64,000 bases of DNA. Source: Bryobacteraceae bacterium (lineage in GTDB: Bacteria; Acidobacteriota; Terriglobia; Bryobacterales; Bryobacteraceae). Below are positions 27,361-37,348 of the stretch, piece by piece (the stretch's first letter is position 1; each line of letters starts with the position of its first letter). The notes beneath the pieces are model-generated. The model was not told the origin of the DNA. It searched no databases and saw nothing but the letters and a program-made list of their open reading frames with translations. A program made the position numbers and the translations under genes. The DNA lies in contig JANWVY010000009.1 of assembly GCA_025056455.1 (NCBI GenBank), forward strand, positions 1 to 64,000, read 5' to 3'.

Positions 27361-28614
27361 ATGCTCGATTTCCGCTGGCGAGCTTGGCTCTGGGTGTGTG
27401 TTCTTGTAGCGACCGTCGCGAAGCTGATTTTCGCTTTCCGCACAACGGGCACCAACGACCTGATGTTCTATCAATACTCCTGGCGTAAAAGCCTGGAGTC
27501 TGGCGGCGGCATCGGTCTGTATCAAGATGGCGTTTCTCACGTGGATGTCTTTGGCCGGCCTTATTTTCACGAACATTTCCGCAACCCCCCCTTCGTGATT
27601 CACTTCCTCCGCACCTGCGGCTTTTTCGCCACGCGCTTTGGCCTCAGCTTTCCTTTCTGCCTGCGCTTGCCCTCCATTCTCGCCGACATGGCGATCGTGA
27701 TCCTGCTCGGCAAACTGCTCAAACCGAAACGGCCACGGGAATGGTTAGCGCTCCTTGCTGTGGCGCTTTCGCCGGTGAGTGTTTTGATCTCCGGTTTTCA
27801 TGGCAGCACAGATTCGCTGGTGCTCGCCTTCACCCTGCTAGCGGTTTTGCTGCTGCTCCAACCAGGACGCTCGCTCTGGGCGGGCCTGGCCTTTGGCATG
27901 AGCCTGAACGTAAAGGTGTGGCCTGCCATCTTTTTACCGGCAATTATCGTGTGGTTGCCCGATTGGAATTCGCGCTTGCGCTTTTTGCTCTCGGCGGCGG
28001 CTATCTTCTTGCTTGCCTCCATGCCTTTTTTGGCGCAAGATCCAATCCTAGTGACCGGGCGGCTGTTCGGCTATCCGAGCGTTTACGCGCAGTGGGGAAC
28101 GTCCCGGCTGCTTAGCTGGGCCGCAGCAGCTTGGGACCTAGCAGGCATTTCGAAGTTTTTCGAAACCTACGGTCGTTTCTTTGCCTTGGGCTTGCTCGCC
28201 TGGCTGGGCTGGTGGATGCAGCAAGAAAGGAAACCGGCCGCTCTGCCACTCCGGATTGCCATCCTAACAGGATTATTTCTTTGCATCACGCCAGGTTTTG
28301 GCGTACAGTACCTCTGCTGGTTTACGCCGTGGCTTGCGCTTGTGGGCCCCGAGGCGGTCCTCGCTTACTCGTTCATCGGTTCCGTGTTCTTGTTTGCCGT
28401 TTATCACCACTGGAGCCTGGGGCGTTGGATTCTAGCCGATTCCTACCAGCAAGGGCCATGGTTTGGCACTGCCATTCTCTACGAACTGTTTTGCTGGGTG
28501 ACGGTTCTGATCACGAGCTGGTGTCTGTGGCGTCTTGCCTCACCTTCCGAAATCCGCCTGCCCGCGGCTGCAACGACGGCCCCATCCAAACGGCGACAGA
28601 AACGGAAGACCTAA
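27361..28614 (+). CDS. Polytopic membrane glycosyltransferase-like protein (GT87/mannosyltransferase type)
   Basis: About 417 residues, with around ten hydrophobic segments. The start is taken as ATG 27361 (GGGG shortly before); an ATG at 27322 is possible. The first loop has GTNDLMFYQYSWRKS, an Asp-containing loop like the catalytic loop of GT-C glycosyltransferases. GFHGSTDSLVLAFTLLAVLLL and GMSLNVKVWPAIFLPA are typical of polyprenyl-phosphate-mannose-dependent transferases (DUF2029). The C terminus is a basic cytoplasmic tail. Divergent from the ATPase gene. The sugar and acceptor are unknown. Confidence 0.75.
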   Translation: MLDFRWRAWLWVCVLVATVAKLIFAFRTTGTNDLMFYQYSWRKSLESGGGIGLYQDGVSHVDVFGRPYFHEHFRNPPFVIHFLRTCGFFATRFGLSFPFCLRLPSILADMAIVILLGKLLKPKRPREWLALLAVALSPVSVLISGFHGSTDSLVLAFTLLAVLLLLQPGRSLWAGLAFGMSLNVKVWPAIFLPAIIVWLPDWNSRLRFLLSAAAIFLLASMPFLAQDPILVTGRLFGYPSVYAQWGTSRLLSWAAAAWDLAGISKFFETYGRFFALGLLAWLGWWMQQERKPAALPLRIAILTGLFLCITPGFGVQYLCWFTPWLALVGPEAVLAYSFIGSVFLFAVYHHWSLGRWILADSYQQGPWFGTAILYELFCWVTVLITSWCLWRLASPSEIRLPAAATTAPSKRRQKRKT

Positions 28615-28628
28615 CCGCTGCCAGCCGC

Positions 28629-31376
28629 TCATTGCTGCCGCGCTTCCCTCGGATTGAAGACGGGGAAGGTGACGATGTTACTCACATAAATATCTTGGGC
28701 GATGGTGACCTGAGTGAGCGGATTGGTGGGCAGATCAGAATTCAGCTCCAGGTGCACTTCGTAGATGCCAACCAGTCCGCGCGCTAATCCGCTGAAGAGA
28801 ACGTTGGCGGTTTTGCCGCCCGCTAGTGAGGAAACGAATTCGTTGGGGCGGTTGATCTCCGGACCGTCGTAGCGAAAACCTGTGGCCAGCGCGGCTTTCG
28901 CTTCATCCGGGTTCACAATTCCCAGGCCCGTGGCCAAAACAACGAGAGTTTCTCCAGGCTGGGCCGGATTGTCCAGGGTCACTGGTGCATATGCGGTGTT
29001 CGCGCAGCAGGTTTGCGCATTGGTTGCGGTCAAAATCACTTGCGCTCCATCGCTGGTGCGGGTGCTGATACGAATGCCGTTACCCTCGGGGCCGGCAATT
29101 TTGGCGCGCAGACGCACGCGAGTAAACACGCCAGCGGCGAAGGCTTCGACCAGCTCTTCTGGATTGGCGTTGATGGCGGCAATCAGGCCGTCGCGAATCG
29201 CCTCCAGATTATCGTTGGCTTTCACCCGGTAGGTGTATTCGCGGTCTTCGATGAGGATCGTCGCGACGTCGCCTTCTTTCGCCGTGCCATCCACCGACAC
29301 GGTGGCCGTGGCCTGGCTTGAGTAGTGGTAGATGATCCCAGGACGCGGGTCGATTCCTGTCTCCTCGGCTAAAATCCCAGGATTGGCGCCGATAATCGGT
29401 ACGGCGACGGCTGCGGTGTTGACAATCGCGCCGTTGGAACGCCGGATGCGCACCCACGCCGTTATGCTGTTGGAATCGTTGACATCATAGGGAACTTGTG
29501 CTCGGATCTCGGTTGGAGAAACGAAAAGCAGCGGAGCGCGAATGCCATCAAAATAAACCTGCACTCCACCTAACTCGCGCGGCAGCGGGTTCGCGTCTTC
29601 TGGAGCCGAGGCGGTTACATCCGAGAGGCGTTCGCCAAAAATCGCCACAATCGTCCCGGGGGCGATTTTTGCTGCGTCCTTACCACCGCTTAGCGTCGCG
29701 CCGCTCGTTGTGGCCTGGATTGAGGTGCCCGTCGACAGCGAGGTTGAAAATGCTACCTGATCACCGGCCGAGCCAGACATGCGCGCCGTCAGCACAATCG
29801 TATTGAACGCAACGTTGGGGGTGGCCAGCACCTCTGGGTCCCCAGCGCCACCGTTCGCCCCGTTTACTGCCGCCACCAGTCCCTCGATAATCTCCTTGAA
29901 GCGATCATTCTTCGCAGCCTTGTATTTGTACTCGCGAGCCTTGTCTCCTTGCCCAATTTTCAAGGTGACTTCGTCGTTCTCTTTCACCGAACCAGAGAAA
30001 GTAACCGTTCCTACCGCGAAAATTTCACGGCTAAAAGCATTGCGGACACCCGTGTAAGGAACAACCGTTTCGCCTGGCGTAAAGACCAGAATTCGCCGCC
30101 GAAAAGGATCGGAGACAAAAAGATTCGTTCCATCCCAGGCCAAACTCATCGGAGCGGCCACTGAGTCCGAACTCGCCCGGCCCAACGGGTTGGCGCTATC
30201 GGAAACTTGATTCAGTTGGCTTGCGATTTGTCCTAGGATGATGTCGCAGTTCTGGCCGTTTTGCGTTGGGATGCGGTTGTAGACCAGGATGCGGTCATTT
30301 CCTCCGTCGGCCACAAACAGTCGCGTTCCGTCAGACAAGGCGAAACGTGGGAAGTCCAAGCTCGCCTTACAGACAGGTGGGAAGACGTCTTTCCCTTCGG
30401 CGTCTTTCGTGCGTTCTTCGGGGCAGAGGTTGCGCGTGTTGTTTGCAATGCCGCTGCGCAGATCGGGTTGACCAAGCGCTAGGTCGGCTGGCTCGCCGTT
30501 GGATTCCGGGATGCGATTCCAGATCAGGACGCGGTTATGCCCCAGATCTGCCACAAAAAGATGGGTTCCGTCCGAAGTCACCGAGACCGGCTGAAGCATG
30601 TTGTCCGGTCGCGGATCAAAACTTTGGGTGCGGAGGTCCTGCGGCTGGAATGCCGTGAAATTGGGTTGGCCCAGCACGATATCCGCGGGCTGAAAATTCT
30701 GTGTAGGCAGATTCCGCCAAACCAGCACCCGGTTGTTCAGCGTGTCGGCCACGTATAGGCGGTTACCCTGGAGCCACACGCCCTGCGGTCCGCTCAGACT
30801 GCGCGCAGTTGGCTGCCGCCCTCCCTCATTGGCGCGGTTGGTGCGGAAATCGGGTTGACCTAAAACGACGTCCGCGGGTTGTCCGTTGCGTGTCGGTAGC
30901 GTCCGCCAAATCAACACCCGGTTGTTGTCGGTGTCTGCCACCACCAAGGCTGTGCCGTTACTGGCCACCGAGGTCGGATGGTTCAGCGCCGACTGGCTCA
31001 AGCCGATTTCGCGTTTCTCGAAATCAGGCTGCCCCAAAACAAGGTCGGCCTCCCCTAAACAAACAGGACACCGGGCGTCGGTGACGGGCAGCTCAGCGGT
31101 GGGAGAGGGCAACACGCGGTCGATGGCTCGAAAGCGCAACACCCGGCTATTTTGGGGAAACGCCGACACGCGGTTATCATCCACCACCCAGAGATCACCG
31201 TTCACTAAAGCGATGCCACTCACCGCACCCAGCACTCGCGCCGAAGGCTTTTCTCCTGGATCTTGCGCTGTGAAGGTGCGTTGACCAATCACCGCCCGCG
31301 CTGCCATTCCGGAGAAAAAATCGGCGCCGGCGGAACTACTCACAGCCAGCAGAAAGCAGAAGACGAAGCTTCTCAT
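28629..31376 (-). CDS. Secreted NHL-repeat protein with TIGR03437-type domain carrying an inserted domain
   Basis: About 915 residues from ATG 31376, starting with a signal peptide (FVFCFLLAVSSSAGA). Roughly residues 40-430 are NHL-like beta-propeller repeats marked by VLGQPDF and NNRVLIWR words. The C-terminal region is the Solibacter-type domain: KIAPGTIVAIFGERLSD, DGIRAPLLFVSPTEIRAQVP, then GETLVVLATGLG and VSNIVTFPVFN near the end. Two copies of a separate ~90-residue module (G-D-x-A-T-I-x-I, E-Y-T/K-Y-x-V/A-K-A-N-D, L-x-A-A-I/V-N) occur: one before the domain (about 30005-29720) and one inside it (about 29310-29010). No Shine-Dalgarno sequence is seen. Likely an extracellular or periplasmic binding protein. 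Confidence 0.82.
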   Translation of the reverse strand: MRSFVFCFLLAVSSSAGADFFSGMAARAVIGQRTFTAQDPGEKPSARVLGAVSGIALVNGDLWVVDDNRVSAFPQNSRVLRFRAIDRVLPSPTAELPVTDARCPVCLGEADLVLGQPDFEKREIGLSQSALNHPTSVASNGTALVVADTDNNRVLIWRTLPTRNGQPADVVLGQPDFRTNRANEGGRQPTARSLSGPQGVWLQGNRLYVADTLNNRVLVWRNLPTQNFQPADIVLGQPNFTAFQPQDLRTQSFDPRPDNMLQPVSVTSDGTHLFVADLGHNRVLIWNRIPESNGEPADLALGQPDLRSGIANNTRNLCPEERTKDAEGKDVFPPVCKASLDFPRFALSDGTRLFVADGGNDRILVYNRIPTQNGQNCDIILGQIASQLNQVSDSANPLGRASSDSVAAPMSLAWDGTNLFVSDPFRRRILVFTPGETVVPYTGVRNAFSREIFAVGTVTFSGSVKENDEVTLKIGQGDKAREYKYKAAKNDRFKEIIEGLVAAVNGANGGAGDPEVLATPNVAFNTIVLTARMSGSAGDQVAFSTSLSTGTSIQATTSGATLSGGKDAAKIAPGTIVAIFGERLSDVTASAPEDANPLPRELGGVQVYFDGIRAPLLFVSPTEIRAQVPYDVNDSNSITAWVRIRRSNGAIVNTAAVAVPIIGANPGILAEETGIDPRPGIIYHYSSQATATVSVDGTAKEGDVATILIEDREYTYRVKANDNLEAIRDGLIAAINANPEELVEAFAAGVFTRVRLRAKIAGPEGNGIRISTRTSDGAQVILTATNAQTCCANTAYAPVTLDNPAQPGETLVVLATGLGIVNPDEAKAALATGFRYDGPEINRPNEFVSSLAGGKTANVLFSGLARGLVGIYEVHLELNSDLPTNPLTQVTIAQDIYVSNIVTFPVFNPREARQQ

Positions 31377-31556
31377 TGATGAATCAAACGGATTTCGACC
31401 TGAATGACGTACTTTCAGTATATCAATGCGCCAGAGCCGCTCAGGGCTGAGGCGAGGGCAGAAGATAGTGCTTGGCTTTCGATCTTCCGCCACCCTGTTG
31501 CAGAAGTTTGCCGTCACACCTCGGTTTTAGCAAGCAAAGCTCCAACTGCAACTGGA

Positions 31557-33650
31557 TCAGTTGCGGGTTACCACGAGCGACCGCCAAGACATGTTGCCCG
31601 CTGCATCCCAAGCCCGAATGACGATGGTGTTGATACCAGCTTGGAGCGGTAAGTCCGGTATGCGCCAGTGTGTGGTGCCTTGCGCCACACCTGTGCGTCC
31701 GGACGACGTAAGCCAGTTGACCTGGATCACGCCGATGTTGTCAGTCGCTGTTCCGGTAATGGTGAGCGTGGGGCTGGCCGTTGTGAAGATGTTGAGTGAA
31801 GGCTCGAGGATGGTCAGTGCTGGAGCGACGGTATCGGAACCCACGGGGGGAGTCGCCCCTGGCCGATAGTCAATCTCTAAGCTCGCGGAGGCGGTCACCC
31901 CATCGCTGGTCGCCGCGGTCACCGTGATGCGATTGACGCCAGTCTCTAATTGGAGCGGCGGTGTGGACCAAGAAGCGCTGCCAGCCATCGATCCTCCGCT
32001 ACCCCGCGAGTTGGACCAGAAAATCCGCGACACAGCGCTAGGCGGCCCTGCTTCCCCCGTCAAGATCACACTGTTGGTTGAACTGATCATCGAGCTTTGT
32101 GTCGTGGGTGTCAGAATTCGAATACTGAGCGGAGGAGTGGGTGGGGGCTGGCGGACGATTCGAAGCTGCGTCCAGGCGCGGCTCTGAGCGCCATCGATGG
32201 CCGTAATCGTGACCGTCGTCTCGCCAACTGGTATGGGAATGGCGGCAATCGACCAGTTGCGCCAGCCTTGCGCCAAGCCGCTCGGCCCATGAGATGATGT
32301 CCAGGCGACTTGCCCGATTGGGTTGCCGCCGCTAGTGGTACCCATCACTGAGATTTGCGTCTCGCGGGTTACCCATGTGAGCTGGTTGGGTTGCGTTAGG
32401 TGGATCTCAAGCGGCGCAGCAGGCGCTGGGCCGGGAACGGAGGCTGAGGATCCAGGTTGATCTTGCTTGGCGTAGAGCTCTTGAATGGCGCGGATGTCTT
32501 CCTCCGCTAACCCCGAAACTTTCCGGTAGTAAGGATACATCACCGAGTTTGGGTTGTCGGAATGGCCGAGCCCAAGCGCATGCCCGAGTTCGTGTAGCAT
32601 CACGCTAAACAGATCCAGGTGTTCTCCCACACTCCACGGTTCGTCATCATCAAGATGCAGGTCACCGGCCAGGGGCTCGGGATTTGGCGGCGAGGGATAG
32701 AACGTGTGCGCGAGCGTACCGCCCCGTCCCTCAAAAGGATAGCCATCGCCATGCTCCCCTGACCCAGCAAGCACGTGGATCGTTTTGGGGTCTTTCGTCG
32801 AGGTGGCCGGCCGGAAGCGAACCTGCACCTGGCGCGACCACTCGTTCAAAGCTCGTTGAAACTCTGCCTGCACTTGGGCAGCAGGCAGCCGCCTTGGGAA
32901 AGAAGAAAAGATATAGCCGAGCTCCACGGCCCCCCTGCCCGGACCATCCCATCCCTCCCCCACTTTCGCCACAATCTGACCAATTGGTCCTGAGGCCGTG
33001 ATTGCACCCGAGCACGCCTCAACCCGACGGCCGTCTTTCAGCTCTTGCGAAGCCGGAAACAGGTAGCTTACTTCGTCCCACAGCGCCAAGCCCGCTAGGC
33101 GTTCCGCCGGTCCGCGAACCAGTAGTTGCGTGGGCGCAAGATCCGGATTATCAACGATTGTCAGCCCCTCCTCAAAAACTAAGCCCACAGCATCGGCGCG
33201 GTCCACGTCGCGGTGAAATTCCGCCAACAGGTTCCATTCTTCGCGACCGGAAGGGGCAAGCGCGCCAGAAAGCAGCCCCGACGAAATCAAGAACGGACTG
33301 ATCTTTTGTTGGGGTTCGATCCTTCCCGACCACTCGAGATCAAGATCTTCGAGAAACGTTCCATCGGGCACACTGGCGATGAGACCGCGTTCTGGAACAA
33401 AGTCGAGTGGTCTGATCCCGCGCGCTTCGAGGATCTGGCGCATGGTGCTATCGGGAACTTGGCGAAAGACCAGCAAAAAGTGCCACCGTCCAGCCGTTCT
33501 CCGCTTGAGTGAGAGGGCGCTGGCACGGCCCGTCGCGCCCGTTCCTTGCTCCGGTTTGTTCAACGTTTTCAGCCAGACGCCCGGCTGTGCGGGCAGCAGC
33601 ATAGCACAGCCAAGAAGCACCCCGAGCGCACGGGAATGGATTGGGAACAT
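31557..33650 (-). CDS. Secreted matrixin-type zinc metalloprotease with Ig-like repeats
   Basis: 697 residues. A signal peptide (ALGVLLGCAMLLPAQ) is followed by about 230 residues of unknown domain. The catalytic site HELGHALGLGH is at residues 353-363, with the three zinc histidines and catalytic Glu354; the Met-turn is in NSVMYPYY, about 11 residues further, as in metzincins. The last 250 residues are beta-rich repeats, each with an RIFW/QVNW-type strand, WSIAAIPIPVGETTVTITAID or LPLQAGINTIVIRAWD, a Big/Ig-like pattern (three copies). Extracellular protein degradation is likely. It precedes the NHL gene on the same strand. Confidence 0.88.
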   Translation of the reverse strand: MFPIHSRALGVLLGCAMLLPAQPGVWLKTLNKPEQGTGATGRASALSLKRRTAGRWHFLLVFRQVPDSTMRQILEARGIRPLDFVPERGLIASVPDGTFLEDLDLEWSGRIEPQQKISPFLISSGLLSGALAPSGREEWNLLAEFHRDVDRADAVGLVFEEGLTIVDNPDLAPTQLLVRGPAERLAGLALWDEVSYLFPASQELKDGRRVEACSGAITASGPIGQIVAKVGEGWDGPGRGAVELGYIFSSFPRRLPAAQVQAEFQRALNEWSRQVQVRFRPATSTKDPKTIHVLAGSGEHGDGYPFEGRGGTLAHTFYPSPPNPEPLAGDLHLDDDEPWSVGEHLDLFSVMLHELGHALGLGHSDNPNSVMYPYYRKVSGLAEEDIRAIQELYAKQDQPGSSASVPGPAPAAPLEIHLTQPNQLTWVTRETQISVMGTTSGGNPIGQVAWTSSHGPSGLAQGWRNWSIAAIPIPVGETTVTITAIDGAQSRAWTQLRIVRQPPPTPPLSIRILTPTTQSSMISSTNSVILTGEAGPPSAVSRIFWSNSRGSGGSMAGSASWSTPPLQLETGVNRITVTAATSDGVTASASLEIDYRPGATPPVGSDTVAPALTILEPSLNIFTTASPTLTITGTATDNIGVIQVNWLTSSGRTGVAQGTTHWRIPDLPLQAGINTIVIRAWDAAGNMSWRSLVVTRN

Positions 33651-33729
33651 CTACCCTGCCTTATCGAAACAGAGGAGATTCTTTACCGCAGAAGCACACT
33701 TAATTACGGTAGGAAAAGCCTCTAGCCCT

Positions 33730-33747
33730 CAATCAATGTGTTGATTG
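33730..33747. promoter_or_regulatory. Palindrome CAATCAA-TGTG-TTGATTG before the second NHL-repeat gene
   Basis: The two 7-base arms are exact complements separated by TGTG. The site ends 14 bases before the ATG at 33762, inside the 111-base divergent gap between the protease and NHL genes. An operator or RNA hairpin controlling translation are both possible; neither is shown. Confidence 0.35.
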
Positions 33748-33761
33748 TGAACTCTTGCTCT

Positions 33762-36485
33762 ATGCCGCCGAGCTTCCGTCTCATGTTGTCTCTCATCGGG
33801 CTCTTTGCGGCGTGCGGGCTGCCCGCGCAAGAGCTGCCCGCGCAAGACCCGTTTTACTTGGTGGATACCTTCCTTGGGGGCGACGCTGCGCAGCGGCCCG
33901 CGCTGGCGAACAACTCGGCCCTTGAAGACGCGCAGGGAATTGCGGTGGATGCTTCCGGCAATGTCTACTTCTCGGAAACGAGCAAGCATCGCATCGGCCG
34001 GATCTCTCCCGCCGGCACGATCCAATATATTGCCGGCGTCGGAAGAGCTGGCTTTTCTGGCGATGGAGGCCCGGCCACGCAGGCGGAACTTCATTCCCCT
34101 TACGGCCTTGCGCTCGATGCAGCGGGAAACCTCTACATCGCCGACCTGCAAAACGCCCGCATCCGGATGGTGAGCCCGGATGGCAGAATCCGCACCGTGG
34201 TTGGCGGCGGCTCTTTCGCCCCCAGCCCGAACGGCGTCGCCGCGCTCGAAACCCGGCTCCGCGCCCCGCGAAATCTCGCTATCGACAATGCCGGCACGCT
34301 GTTTATTTCCGACTTCGAGGATCACCGTATCCTGCGGCTCACTCCAGCCGGACGTGTCTTTGTTTATGCGGGTGCAGGCGCACGCGGAAGCGCAACCGAT
34401 GGGGCAGCGCTCGCCGTGACGTTTTCTGCTCCGGCTGGCCTAGCCGTGGACCGATTCGGTGCTCTCTATGTTGCCGACAGCGGCAACCACGCCATCCGCC
34501 GTGTTCTCAACGGAGCCGTCACCACGCTCCGCTGGGCGGAAAGCGACAAGTTGAACTTGCCCACGGCAATCTCTGTCGATCCGGCTGGCAACCTCTATGT
34601 CGCCTCTTCGGGCGCTGATCTTGCCTTGCGCATCCAACCCTCGGGCGCCACTGAAATCCTCGCCCACGGCGCTCGCGACGTGGCGATGGACCGCTGGGGA
34701 AACCTTTTTGTGCTTTCCCCACGCGCCGTGCGCAAGATCACGCCCGCAGGCGGCATAACGACTCTCGCGGGAACGGCCGAAACCATCTCCTCCCTGTCCG
34801 ACCTCTCCGGCGCTTTAATTCAACCGGCCGACATCAAACCAGACCGAAACGGCGGCTGGATCCTGGCTGAGCTCGGAGGCCACCGCGTGCGCCGCGTGAG
34901 CCCGGCGGGGGTCATCACGACCCTTGCCGGTACGGGCACACCCGGTTATTCCGGCGACGGAGGAGCCGCCCGCGAGGCCCGTCTGTCGAGCCCCCAGGCC
35001 GTGGCCTTGGACGCTGAGGGCAACCTCTACATCGCCGATACGGAAAATCACCGGATCCGCATGGTGAATCGCGCCGGCATCATTACCACCGTTGCGGGCA
35101 CGGGCGTGGCCGGCTTTAACGGACACGTTCGCCAGGCGCTCGAAGCCCAGTTGAACCGGCCCTCTGGCTTGGCTTTTGATAGCCTCGGGTGGCTCATTTT
35201 TTCCGATACCGGGAACCATCGCATCTGCCGCTTGATCCCGCCCGGCCTGGTGGTCACGATTGCGGGAGGCAATTCTGCCGGATTTTCCGGTGACGGCGGA
35301 CCAGCCTACCAGGCCCAGTTCCATTCTCCCCGCGCTCTTGCCGTCGATGCGCAAGACAACCTCTATGTCGGCGATACGGGCAACCATCGGATTCGTCGCA
35401 TTCGCCTGTCCGGCACAGTCACCACATTCGCAGGGACGGGCCGCAAGGGCTACAGCGGCGAGGGCGTACCCGCCACGGAAGCCAACTTCAGCAACGTGCT
35501 GGGGATTGCCGTCGACACCGCGGGAAATGTTTTTGTTTCTGATAGCGATAATTCGAGAATTCGCCGCATCTCACCCTCGGGGGCCGTTTTTACGATCGCC
35601 GGCTCGGGTTTCCGAGGCTTTGCTGGTGATCTGGGGCCTGCGCGAGAAGCGCGTTTCGATGACCCCATGGGACTTGCTTTAGACGAAGCGGGCTTGATCT
35701 TTGTAGCCGACCGCCTCAATCATCGGATTCGCCGCCTCACCCCCGTCCTAGCTCCAGTGACCACGCCGCTTCCTGCCGATTTGCCCGCCGAGCTGCGCAT
35801 CAGCAATGCAGCCAGCATGGAAGCGTCGCCCGTGGTGCCTGGAATGATTCTCACGCTTCAAGGAAACGACCTCGGGCCAAGAGAACCAGCCTCGGGGAGA
35901 ATCACCGCTAGCGGATTTCTAGAAACGGCGCTCGCGGGCGTGCAAGTGCGTTTTGACGGGCAGCCGGCGCCGGTTCTTTACGCGCAATCGAACCTGGTAC
36001 AGGTACAGGCTCCCTACCGGCTGGCCGCTCAACTCACCACCGTGGTTGAGGTCTGGCGAAATGAACAACTCCGCGCCCGCGCCGCCAGTCCCGTTGTGGC
36101 TGCCGCCCCGGCCATCTTCACCACCAGCGCCGGATCGGGTCCGGCTGCGGCGCTCAACGAGGACGGCTCGCTCAACGCGGCAAGCTCTCCTGCGGCTGCC
36201 GGATCTTTGCTGACCTTCTATGCCACGGGCGAGGGAGCGCTTGACCCCCTGCCCGTGGAGGGAGCACTCACTGTTGATTCCTCCGCCAAACCAGTACTTC
36301 CCTTCCAGATCACCGTGGGCGGCTTGGCGGCGGAAGTTGTGAGCTTTACGCCATCGGCCACGAGCCCGGGGATCAGCCGGGTTGTGATTCGTATTCCGGG
36401 CCCCCTCGCCCCCGGTCCACAACCGCTTGTCTTTACCGTGGGAGGCATCACCAGCCAGCGAGGCGTGACCCTCTTTGTGCGATAA
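33762..36485 (+). CDS. Secreted NHL-repeat protein with TIGR03437-type C-terminal domain
   Basis: About 907 residues from the ATG at 33762 (a GTG eight codons upstream lies in the palindrome). After a signal peptide (FRLMLSLIGLFAACGLPAQ), about ten NHL repeats follow with recurring GNLYIADT-HRIR and AGTG-GYSGDGGPA words, forming one or two beta-propellers. The C-terminal domain (VPGMILTLQGNDLGP, RFDGQPAPVLYAQSNLVQVQAPY, GSLLTFYATGEG, GPLAPGPQPLVFTVGG) is the Solibacter-type domain without the insertion seen in the neighbouring gene. Likely secreted; ligand unknown. Confidence 0.85.
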   Translation: MPPSFRLMLSLIGLFAACGLPAQELPAQDPFYLVDTFLGGDAAQRPALANNSALEDAQGIAVDASGNVYFSETSKHRIGRISPAGTIQYIAGVGRAGFSGDGGPATQAELHSPYGLALDAAGNLYIADLQNARIRMVSPDGRIRTVVGGGSFAPSPNGVAALETRLRAPRNLAIDNAGTLFISDFEDHRILRLTPAGRVFVYAGAGARGSATDGAALAVTFSAPAGLAVDRFGALYVADSGNHAIRRVLNGAVTTLRWAESDKLNLPTAISVDPAGNLYVASSGADLALRIQPSGATEILAHGARDVAMDRWGNLFVLSPRAVRKITPAGGITTLAGTAETISSLSDLSGALIQPADIKPDRNGGWILAELGGHRVRRVSPAGVITTLAGTGTPGYSGDGGAAREARLSSPQAVALDAEGNLYIADTENHRIRMVNRAGIITTVAGTGVAGFNGHVRQALEAQLNRPSGLAFDSLGWLIFSDTGNHRICRLIPPGLVVTIAGGNSAGFSGDGGPAYQAQFHSPRALAVDAQDNLYVGDTGNHRIRRIRLSGTVTTFAGTGRKGYSGEGVPATEANFSNVLGIAVDTAGNVFVSDSDNSRIRRISPSGAVFTIAGSGFRGFAGDLGPAREARFDDPMGLALDEAGLIFVADRLNHRIRRLTPVLAPVTTPLPADLPAELRISNAASMEASPVVPGMILTLQGNDLGPREPASGRITASGFLETALAGVQVRFDGQPAPVLYAQSNLVQVQAPYRLAAQLTTVVEVWRNEQLRARAASPVVAAAPAIFTTSAGSGPAAALNEDGSLNAASSPAAAGSLLTFYATGEGALDPLPVEGALTVDSSAKPVLPFQITVGGLAAEVVSFTPSATSPGISRVVIRIPGPLAPGPQPLVFTVGGITSQRGVTLFVR

Positions 36486-36529
36486 ATCACGGGGGTCCGA
36501 CAAAAGCCCCGCCCCGGGCCCCAGCGGCT

Positions 36530-37294
36530 TCACACCATGTACATGCCACCGTTAATCTCGATCGTCTGGCCGATGATGTAGCGAGCTTTCTCCGAGCACA
36601 AGAAAACAATCAGATCCGCTACTTCTTGGTTGTCGCCGAGGCGGCCGGCTGGGGCCGACTTTCGCATGGCCTCGAGCATCTCGGGAGTCGAAAATTTGGC
36701 GTGGAAGTCGTTGTCAACGGTACCCGGACTCACGGCGTTCACCCGAACGCCTCGGGGTGCAAGTTCCTTAGCCAGGCCTTTGGTGATGCAGGCAACAGCC
36801 GCTTTCGAGGCGGCGTAGATGGCGGCGCCCGGGCCCCCGCCATGCCGGGCCGCGATCGAGCTGAGATTCACAATCACGCCCCAACCCTTCCGAATCATGG
36901 CTGGGGCCACCTCTTGAGACAGGAACCACACGCTGCGAAAGTTAAGATCCATGACGCGATCAAATAGCTCTTGGGTAAACTCCGCGAGCGAGGCACGCTG
37001 CACCAGCGAGCCAGCATTGTTGATCAGAATGTCCACTTCGGGCGCCAGTTGGCGCAGTTGCTGGCGGAGCTGGCCAAGCCCGGACGGCGTCGAAAGATCC
37101 GACTGGAAGCCAGCCGTTTCGGCGCCGGCCGCGCGAATCTCGCGCATGACTTGCTCTGCGCCTTCGGTGTGCATGTGGTAGTGAATCAAAACCCGGCTAC
37201 AGCCCTCACGAGCCAGCGTCACGGCCGTAGCTGCTCCAATCCCCCGCGAAGCGCCCGTCACGAGCGCTGTTTTGCCCTCAAATTCCGCTCGCAC
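36530..37294 (-). CDS. SDR-family oxidoreductase (FabG-like)
   Basis: 254 residues, full classical SDR. Cofactor motif TGASRGIG at residues 13-20, NNAG near 90, catalytic Ser in LSSIA near 145 and YAASK near 160, then SPGTVDNDF. The GTG start at 37294 has GAGGAG 9 bases upstream. NADP or NAD use and substrate (3-oxoacyl or polyol) cannot be set. It stands apart from a fatty-acid operon. Confidence 0.9.
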   Translation of the reverse strand: MRAEFEGKTALVTGASRGIGAATAVTLAREGCSRVLIHYHMHTEGAEQVMREIRAAGAETAGFQSDLSTPSGLGQLRQQLRQLAPEVDILINNAGSLVQRASLAEFTQELFDRVMDLNFRSVWFLSQEVAPAMIRKGWGVIVNLSSIAARHGGGPGAAIYAASKAAVACITKGLAKELAPRGVRVNAVSPGTVDNDFHAKFSTPEMLEAMRKSAPAGRLGDNQEVADLIVFLCSEKARYIIGQTIEINGGMYMV

Positions 37295-37348
37295 CGATTT
37301 TCTCTCCTCGAATTCCTGACCGCCGGCAGACCGTGCCGCTGGGCCCGG

